64,000 bases of DNA from Amorphus orientalis. GTDB lineage: Bacteria; Pseudomonadota; Alphaproteobacteria; Rhizobiales; Amorphaceae. The notes under the pieces were generated by a model that did not search any database, had not been told where the DNA came from, and saw nothing but the letters and a program-made list of their open reading frames with translations. Location: the NCBI RefSeq assembly GCF_030814015.1, contig NZ_JAUSUL010000003.1, positions 248,001-312,000 of the forward strand, read 5' to 3'. The position numbers were made by a program, and so were the translations under genes. Each line of letters starts with the position of its first letter. The stretch's first letter is position 1. Positions 58,346 through 64,000 of this stretch are shown one piece after another.

Positions 58346-59336
58346 GCGCGCCGGCATAAGCCAGCCGGAGCGCCGCGGGATCCTCGAACGCGAGTGTGAC
58401 CCGGACCGCATGAGCCGCGGCGCGCAGCTCGCCGCATGGCCCCGACGCGCCCGCGAGCCGGGCGATGTCCTTTTCCGTGGTCACGAGCACGAGATCCTTC
58501 CGCGCGGCCTCCTCGAGCAGCTCGCGCGCATCGGCATCCCGATAGACATGATGATCCGGATAGGCCGCAAGCCGCACCACCTCTGCGCCGGCTTCGCGCA
58601 GCGTGGCGGCGACCTTCTCCGGCCGCCCGATGCCGGCGAACGCCAGCACTCTTTTTCCCGCAAACCGCTCCGGATCCTGGGGCGCCAGCCGCGCGCGGAA
58701 GATCGCGAGCCCGGCGGCCTCGGCCGCGGCGGCCACCGGATCGGCGCGCCGGCCGTCTCCGATCAGCACGAGCGCCTGGGCCCGGCTCAGTTGCGGCGCG
58801 AGCGGCGCCCGCAGCGGCCCGGCCGGCGTGACCCGTCCGTTGCCAACGCCGACCGAGGTGTCGACCACCAGGGCGGACCAGTCCTTGTGCAGCGCCGGGT
58901 TCTGGAAGCCGTCGTCCATGACCACCACGTCGGCGCCGATCTCTTCGGCCAGCCGGCCGCCAGCGACCCGGTCCGCCGCGACCACGGTCGGGGCGTGCGC
59001 CGCCAGAAGCAGCGCTTCGTCCCCCACATCCACCGCCGAATGACGCGCCGGATCCACCCGCACGGGTCCCTTGAGCAATCCGCCATAGCCCCGCAGCAGA
59101 AACACCGGGGCGCGGCCGTCCGCCTTGAGCAGGGCCGCGAGCGCGATGGCCGTGGGCGTCTTTCCGGCTCCCCCGACCGTCGGGTTGCCGATGCACAGGA
59201 CCGGGATCGACAGCCGCGCCCGGGGGCGGTCGCCCAGGCGGCGCGCGGCAACGAAGCCGACCGGCCATCCGAGGGGCGCGAGCCATCGCCCGGCCGGCGC
59301 CTCCCGCCACCAGAACGCCGGCGCGGTCCGTTTCAC
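58329..59336 (-). CDS. lpxK: Tetraacyldisaccharide 4'-kinase
   Basis: 335 aa from GTG at 59336, which overlaps the waaA stop. An N-terminal hydrophobic patch is followed by a Walker A motif GGAGKTPTAIAL (about 62-73). The DDGFQNP motif, LRGYGG and TTEKDIAR are LpxK hallmarks. It phosphorylates the lipid A disaccharide at the inner membrane, making lipid IVA. It is coupled to waaA and lies within the minus-strand lipid A cluster. Confidence 0.96.
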   Translation of the reverse strand: MKRTAPAFWWREAPAGRWLAPLGWPVGFVAARRLGDRPRARLSIPVLCIGNPTVGGAGKTPTAIALAALLKADGRAPVFLLRGYGGLLKGPVRVDPARHSAVDVGDEALLLAAHAPTVVAADRVAGGRLAEEIGADVVVMDDGFQNPALHKDWSALVVDTSVGVGNGRVTPAGPLRAPLAPQLSRAQALVLIGDGRRADPVAAAAEAAGLAIFRARLAPQDPERFAGKRVLAFAGIGRPEKVAATLREAGAEVVRLAAYPDHHVYRDADARELLEEAARKDLVLVTTEKDIARLAGASGPCGELRAAAHAVRVTLAFEDPAALRLAYAGALRLGL

Positions 59337-60646
59337 CGGGCCGCTCCGATCGGCGGTCGCTCGTCCGTCGGCGCGGAAACCGGCAGATAGGCTTTCAGCG
59401 CATCCATCGTCCGGTCGACGGCGCCGGTCTGGGAGAGGGCCACCTGAGCGCCCGTCTCCGCGATCCGCTCCACCTCTTCCGGGTCGGCGAGCAGTCGCGC
59501 GACCACGGTCGCGAGTCCGTCCGGCCCGTCGACCTGGATCCCGCCGCCCGCCGACATAAGCGCCTCGTAGACGGCGGGAAAATTCCCCGTGTGCGGGCCC
59601 GCGATGACAGCACATCCCAGCCGTGCCGGTTCGATCGGGTTCTGTCCGCCCTTTTCGACCAGGGACCCGCCGACGAAGACGACCGAGACGAGACGGTAGA
59701 ACAGGCCGAGCTCTGCGAGCGTGTCGGCGACGTAGATGCCGGCGCCCGCGGGCACCGGTTCACCGGCCGACCGCAGGCTGATCGCCAGGTCATCCGACCT
59801 CAGCTCGGCGGCAATATCGGCGCCCCGCTCGGGATGGCGGGGCACGATCACGGTCACCAGACCGGGAAAGTCCGCCGCGAGCCGGCGATGGACCTGCGCG
59901 ATCAGTTGCTCCTCGCCCGGATGGGTGGACGAGGCGACCCATGCCGGCCGATCTCCGATCGCCGCGCGCAGCGCCTGCAGGGCGGCCGGATCGGCCGAGA
60001 GGATGGCCCCGTCATATTTCAGGTTGCCGAGATTGCCGACCTTGGGCGCGCCGAGCGCCCGGAACCGGTCCGCATCCGCGGCCGACTGGGCGAAGACCTC
60101 GGTGATGCGGGAGAAGATCGCCCGGTGGACCAGCGGAAAACGGCCCCAGCCCCGGGCCGAGCGTTCCGACATGCGGCCGTTGACGACGATCCGCGGAATG
60201 TCCCGGCGCGCCAGTTCGTCGAGTGCGACCGGCCAGAGTTCCGATTCCACGAAGATCGCCAGCGTCGGCCGCCAGTGCGACAGGAAGCGGTCCAGATAGG
60301 TGACCACGTCCAGCGGCCCGAACTGATGGAATGCCCCCTCCGGCAGCCGGTCGGCGGCAACCCGCGAGGCGGTCAGGGTGGTGGTGGTCAGAAGCACGGC
60401 CATGCCGCGGGCGGTCAGTTGCTCGATGAGCGGCAGAACGGCATTCGTCTCCCCGACGCTGGCGCAATGGACCCAGACCAGCGGCCCCTCGGGACGCGCG
60501 CGAGAGGCACGTCCCCGCCGCTCCGGAAGCCGCTCGGGATCTTCCTTGCCCCGCCGGACCCGCAGGATGAGAAGGCCTCCCAGCGCCGGCCGCAGCAGTC
60601 GGCTGAGGCCGCGCCAGGCGGCGTAGAGGAGGCCCTCAGCGCTCAT
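59333..60646 (-). CDS. waaA: 3-deoxy-D-manno-octulosonic acid (Kdo) transferase
   Basis: 437 aa from the ATG at 60646. GT-B glycosyltransferase: one N-terminal helix, then PLVWVHCASVGETNAVLPL with the catalytic Glu, FVESELWPV, and the C-terminal donor site GGSLVEKGGQNPIEPA. It attaches Kdo to lipid IVA. It overlaps the acyltransferase gene by 11 bases upstream and lpxK by 4 downstream. Confidence 0.96.
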   Translation of the reverse strand: MSAEGLLYAAWRGLSRLLRPALGGLLILRVRRGKEDPERLPERRGRASRARPEGPLVWVHCASVGETNAVLPLIEQLTARGMAVLLTTTTLTASRVAADRLPEGAFHQFGPLDVVTYLDRFLSHWRPTLAIFVESELWPVALDELARRDIPRIVVNGRMSERSARGWGRFPLVHRAIFSRITEVFAQSAADADRFRALGAPKVGNLGNLKYDGAILSADPAALQALRAAIGDRPAWVASSTHPGEEQLIAQVHRRLAADFPGLVTVIVPRHPERGADIAAELRSDDLAISLRSAGEPVPAGAGIYVADTLAELGLFYRLVSVVFVGGSLVEKGGQNPIEPARLGCAVIAGPHTGNFPAVYEALMSAGGGIQVDGPDGLATVVARLLADPEEVERIAETGAQVALSQTGAVDRTMDALKAYLPVSAPTDERPPIGAAR

Positions 60647-61337
60647 GGCCGTCCACGATCGCGTAGGCGCGATCCGTGACGATGTTGAGACCCTGCTCGA
60701 TCCGGTGCCGTGCCGCCTCGAACGCCTCGTCGTCCAGCTCGCGCGCGACGTAGATCGCCTCGCCGGCGACACACGCGGACCGTCCGAAGGGCAGGTTGAC
60801 CGTGGCCTTGTCCCAGGAATTGAGGTTGATGCGGCGGCTGGTCGCGAACGCGATCGGGATCACCGGCCGGCCCGACCGGCTGGCGAGCTGGACGATCCCG
60901 TCGCCGGCAACCCGGGCAGGTCCCACCGGGACGTCGGCCGTCATCGCGACCACGGCGCCCTCCTCAAGCGCGGTCATCGCCTCCAGGAAGCCCCGCACCC
61001 CGCCCCGTTTGCGGATCTGGTGCGGCTTGCGTCCGCCCGACGCCCGGATCAGGCCGAGCCCGAGACGGCTGGCGGCGATCGCGTTGACGTCGCCGTCGGC
61101 GGAGCGGGAGATCATCACCCGGCAATCGGTCCACGCCTTCGGCCGGGCGAACGGGGCCATGAAATGCTGGCCGTGCCACATGGCGACGATCGCCGGCAGA
61201 TGCGGCGCGGCGTCCTCGGCCATGGTTTCCGGCTCCAGACGCAGCCGGTTGGTGCGATCGACGAAGCTCAGATAGTTGGCCAGGGTCAAACCGAGCGCGC
61301 GCCGGGCACGCTCGGACCGCATCAGGCGTTTCCACAT
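60636..61337 (-). CDS. DUF374 lysophospholipid acyltransferase-like protein
   Basis: 233 aa, PlsC-like fold. WHGQHFMAPFARPK gives the His-centred motif and SRSADGD the following acidic residue. The later VVAMTADVPVGPARVAGDG and IPIAFATSRR match the LPLAT DUF374 group. It sits in the lipid A cluster, so it probably acylates a lipid A or envelope lipid intermediate. Specific activity is not established. Confidence 0.85.
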   Translation of the reverse strand: MWKRLMRSERARRALGLTLANYLSFVDRTNRLRLEPETMAEDAAPHLPAIVAMWHGQHFMAPFARPKAWTDCRVMISRSADGDVNAIAASRLGLGLIRASGGRKPHQIRKRGGVRGFLEAMTALEEGAVVAMTADVPVGPARVAGDGIVQLASRSGRPVIPIAFATSRRINLNSWDKATVNLPFGRSACVAGEAIYVARELDDEAFEAARHRIEQGLNIVTDRAYAIVDGHER

Positions 61338-61381
61338 CTCGTCAGCGGGCTCTTTCGGTCACAGGCCCTTGGCGGCGGCGC

Positions 61382-61633
61382 TCAGACATGCGGATCGTCG
61401 CTGGACTCCGGATCGAGCAGCCGGTGCATGTGAACGATGAAATACCGCATGTGGGCGTTGTCGACGGACTCCTGCGCCTTGCCGCGCCAGGCGTCGTAGG
61501 CCGACTTGTAATTCGGATAGATCCCGACGATGTCGAGCTGAGTGAGGTCGCGGAATTCGATGCTGTCGAGATGCACCAGCTCGCCACCGAAGACGAGATG
61601 AAGCAGCTGTTTCGGCTGGTTGCCTTCGGTCAT
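61382..61633 (-). CDS. DUF4170 domain protein
   Basis: 83 aa. LHLVFGGELVHLDSIEFRDL and NAHMRYFIVHMHRLLDP mark DUF4170, a small family found at this place in the lipid A cluster of Hyphomicrobiales. It has no signal peptide. Its role is unknown. Confidence 0.88.
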   Translation of the reverse strand: MTEGNQPKQLLHLVFGGELVHLDSIEFRDLTQLDIVGIYPNYKSAYDAWRGKAQESVDNAHMRYFIVHMHRLLDPESSDDPHV

Positions 61634-61685
61634 CCGATCACCCCTTAGCGAACATCAAAACCGGCCCGGATCGGGCCTCGGCCGA

Positions 61686-62519
61686 TCAGGCGTCTGCCGT
61701 CGAACGATCCGACAACGTGGTCTTGAGCAGCGACAGCAGCGCCCCGTGGAGCGGCGCGCCCGATGCGGCGATCGGCGGATGAACCGGATGGTCCCGGTTA
61801 TAGAGGACCGGATCCCCCGAAAGCTGCGACAGGCGACCACCGGCTTCGTGCACCAAAAGGTCCGCGCCCGCAAGGTCCCAATCGCTCGGTCCGCTGGTCG
61901 ATGCCGCCCCGTCCAGCCGCCCGGCGGAAACCAGCGCGATCCGGTAGGCGAGCGAGGGGACCACCGGGGCCGCCTCGATGCCGGCGGACCGCGCCGCCTG
62001 ATGCCCGGTGACCTTGCGCGGGCCGGCCAGCCGGGCGCCGCCGAGCCCCGCCCGGTCGGCTGTGGAAAGCCGGGTCCCGCCCAGCCAGGCGCCGCGCCCC
62101 TTGGCTGCCAGGAACATCTCGTCGCGGCGGGGGCAGTAGACGGCAGCGGCGGTCGGACGCCCCTCGGTCACCACGGCAAGCGAGATGGTCCATTCGTCGG
62201 CGCCGCGGAGAAAGGCCCGTGTGCCGTCGATCGGGTCGACCACGAACACCGAGGCCCGCGCCAGGCGCTCCGAGGTGTCGGCGGACTCTTCCGAGAGCCA
62301 GCCGTAATCCGGCCGTTCGCCGGACAGACGCGTCCGCAGAAACCGGTCGACGGCGAGATCGGCCTCGGAAACCGGCGAATTGTCGCCCTTGGTCCACTGC
62401 TTGACCGAGCCATCGAAATAGCCGAGCGCGATCCGCCCCGCCTCCCGTGCGGCGGCTTCCAGAAGGCCCGTATCGGTGCCCAGATCCGTGCCGGGAAGGG
62501 TCGCGTTATCGTCCGGCAA
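61686..62519 (-). CDS. cysQ: 3'(2'),5'-bisphosphate nucleotidase CysQ
   Basis: 277 aa, inositol-monophosphatase fold. Metal-binding motifs are WLSEES and VVDPIDGTRAFL, with WDLAGADLLVHEAGG at the C-terminal site. It removes phosphate from PAP, a by-product of sulfate assimilation, and so relieves its toxicity. The start overlaps the pmbA stop by 14 bases. Confidence 0.93.
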   Translation of the reverse strand: MPDDNATLPGTDLGTDTGLLEAAAREAGRIALGYFDGSVKQWTKGDNSPVSEADLAVDRFLRTRLSGERPDYGWLSEESADTSERLARASVFVVDPIDGTRAFLRGADEWTISLAVVTEGRPTAAAVYCPRRDEMFLAAKGRGAWLGGTRLSTADRAGLGGARLAGPRKVTGHQAARSAGIEAAPVVPSLAYRIALVSAGRLDGAASTSGPSDWDLAGADLLVHEAGGRLSQLSGDPVLYNRDHPVHPPIAASGAPLHGALLSLLKTTLSDRSTADA

Positions 62520-63849
62520 TCGTCATTCCTTTGATCGCGATCGTCGGTGTGTTGACGACGCGGTTTTCCTCGAGGTCATCGGCAACGATCATATTGAGGA
62601 ACATGTCGCCGAGATTGCCGGCGATGGTGATCTCGCTCACCGGGTAGGCAATTTCGCCGGCCTCGATCCAGAACCCGGCGGCGCCGCGTGAGTAGTCGCC
62701 GGTCACGAGATTGACGCCCTGGCCGATCAGCTCGGTCACGAACAGGCCGTCGCCGATCTCGCGCAGCAGCTCCTCCCGGGACATCTGCCCGGCCGCCAGC
62801 GTCACATTGGTGGGGCCGGGCGACGGCGCACCCACGCCCCGGCGCGCCCGGCCGTTGCTTTCCAGACCGAGTTCGCGGGCGCTCGCGCTGTCGAGCAGCC
62901 AGCTCTTGAGGACGCCGTTCTCGACCAGCTCCAGCGGGCCGCCCGCGATCCCCTCCCCGTCGAAGGGACGCGACGCCAGGCCGCGCGGCCGGAACGGATC
63001 GTCGGTGATGGTCACGCCGTCGGCGAAGATCTTCTCTCCCATCTTGGACTGCAGGAAACTGGTCTTGCGCGCCACGGCGGCGGCGTTGATCGCGCCCAGG
63101 AGATGCCCCACGAGGCTCGAGGCGATGCGCGGCTCGAACACGACCGAGCCCTTGCGGGTGGTGATCTTTTCCGGCTCCAGCCGCCGCACGGCCCGCTCGC
63201 CGGCACGGGCTCCGATCCAGTCGTCCTCGGGCATGTCGGCGAGGTGTACCCGCCCTTCGGACCAGTAATCGCGCTCCATCCGCGTGCCGTCGCCGGCGAT
63301 CGCCGAGGCGCCGCGGCCGTGGCGGGTGACCCGGTAGCCGCCGGAAAACCCGTCGGAGGTCACCAGGACCACCCCGCCCGACGAGGCGGAGGCCGACGCA
63401 CCGCCGGAGCGGGTCACGCCGGCGACGTCCAGCATCGCCGCCTCGACCCGGTGCGCCGCGCTGGTCAGGACGTCGGCATCCGGAAACACCGCATCTTCCA
63501 GATCCAGGGCCGCCTCGCTCTGGCCGAGCCGGTCCCGGTCCGCAAGGCCTGCGAACGGGTCTTCCGGCGCGACCTTCGCCATGGCGACGGCGCGATCGGC
63601 CAGCGTCCCCGGATCTTCCGTCATGTTAGCCGAGACCACCGCCGACCGGCGCCCGACGAAGACCCGCAGACCGAGATCCGCGCTCTCGGAGCGTTCGGTC
63701 TCTTCCACCTTGCCCTCGCGCACGTCGACCGAAAGGGCGGTGCCGTGGACGACGACCGCATCGGCAGCGTCCGCGCCGGCGCTGCGCGCGGCGGCCACGA
63801 GGCGCTCGGCGCAGTCGGCAAGCTGGGAAAGGTCGGTCTGGTCGGTCAT
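62506..63849 (-). CDS. pmbA: TldD/PmbA family protein (TldE subunit)
   Basis: 447 aa from the ATG at 63849; an earlier ATG at 63954 lies in a Pro/Gly/Arg-rich stretch. Same fold as TldD but with no HExxxH motif, as is usual for PmbA/TldE. Family sequence is visible in DLGLRVFVGRRSAVVSANMT and FDGEGIAGGPLELVENGVLK. It forms a heterodimer with TldD. It heads the cysQ-DUF4170-DUF374-waaA-lpxK run. Confidence 0.93.
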   Translation of the reverse strand: MTDQTDLSQLADCAERLVAAARSAGADAADAVVVHGTALSVDVREGKVEETERSESADLGLRVFVGRRSAVVSANMTEDPGTLADRAVAMAKVAPEDPFAGLADRDRLGQSEAALDLEDAVFPDADVLTSAAHRVEAAMLDVAGVTRSGGASASASSGGVVLVTSDGFSGGYRVTRHGRGASAIAGDGTRMERDYWSEGRVHLADMPEDDWIGARAGERAVRRLEPEKITTRKGSVVFEPRIASSLVGHLLGAINAAAVARKTSFLQSKMGEKIFADGVTITDDPFRPRGLASRPFDGEGIAGGPLELVENGVLKSWLLDSASARELGLESNGRARRGVGAPSPGPTNVTLAAGQMSREELLREIGDGLFVTELIGQGVNLVTGDYSRGAAGFWIEAGEIAYPVSEITIAGNLGDMFLNMIVADDLEENRVVNTPTIAIKGMTIAGR

Positions 63850-64000
63850 GAAACGTCCTGCGGTCCGGAATGGAACGACACCGGGCGGCCGACGGGCGCG
63901 ACCGGAACCGGGCCCGCCCGTGAGGCGGTGCAACTTGTTCGCTTGATCCGTCATGTACGGAGCGGCGCCATCCGGCGCAACCGCCGCAGCGCTTTGCCGC

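Noticed and set aside
63850-64000. A further gene at the right edge
   Set aside because: The frame upstream of pmbA is Pro/Gly/Arg-rich and has no recognisable homology; no other start or ribosome site is convincing.

Overview
This 64 kb GC-rich window looks like a stretch of chromosome from an alphaproteobacterium, most likely order Hyphomicrobiales (Rhizobiales). The evidence is the gene content and order: a hisB-DUF2628-hisH-hisA-hisF-hisE-coaA operon; ctaC-ctaD-ctaB-coxF-cox11-ctaE-DUF983-surf1; the lipid A/Kdo set lpxK-waaA-DUF374-DUF4170-cysQ-pmbA; metF-metH behind an ArsR/methyltransferase fusion regulator; a 180-kDa-class NAD glutamate dehydrogenase; and family markers such as DUF2093, DUF1499, IalB and FixJ-like proteins. 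Genes are tightly packed, with many 4-base stop/start overlaps. I see no rRNA, tRNA, CRISPR, transposase, integrase or phage gene.

Layout. 0-8.6 kb: flavin disulfide oxidoreductase, orphan sensor kinase, rplY with a structured leader, pth, a PRC-barrel envelope protein, ychF, a DHFR-like protein and two MaoC-like proteins. 8.6-15.7 kb: secreted proteins (RNase T2 and others), rlmJ, thioesterase, purine-type NCS2 permease, GT39-type membrane glycosyltransferase, DUF1499. 16-19.4 kb: three-heme cytochrome c and a beta-lactamase-fold protein. 19.4-25 kb: pyrF, the his operon and coaA. 25-26.3 kb: MerR regulator divergent from a methyltransferase. 26.3-32.5 kb: repeat-bearing spacer, then metH, metF and their probable regulator on the minus strand. 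32.8-38.6 kb: DUF1345 membrane protein, two convergent response-regulator genes, phasin, CBS-BON protein, a secreted protein and a 1-Cys peroxiredoxin. 38.8-41.4 kb: TPP-riboswitch-controlled thiamine-type uptake genes lacking an ATPase, and an AhpD-like protein. 41.6-47.4 kb: NAD glutamate dehydrogenase and a secreted protein. 47.5-54.4 kb: the aa3-type cytochrome oxidase operon. 54.9-64 kb: IalB-like protein, acetyltransferase, tldD, VOC protein, DUF2093, then the lipid A cluster, cysQ and pmbA.

How the parts work together. Most of the window is housekeeping: translation quality control (pth, ychF, rlmJ, rplY), histidine and pyrimidine synthesis, CoA synthesis, methionine/folate one-carbon metabolism, respiration, and outer-membrane lipid A assembly. 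The most interesting material is regulatory: a near-textbook MerR promoter with a 19-bp spacer, an 18-bp palindrome ahead of the ArsR-methyltransferase/met operon, a GGAAC-N16-CGTT (EcfG-type) promoter ahead of the PRC-barrel gene, a TPP riboswitch, and tandem hairpins in the rplY leader. I found no convincing new multi-gene defence or mobile system; the region reads as ordinary core genome with a few unusual details.
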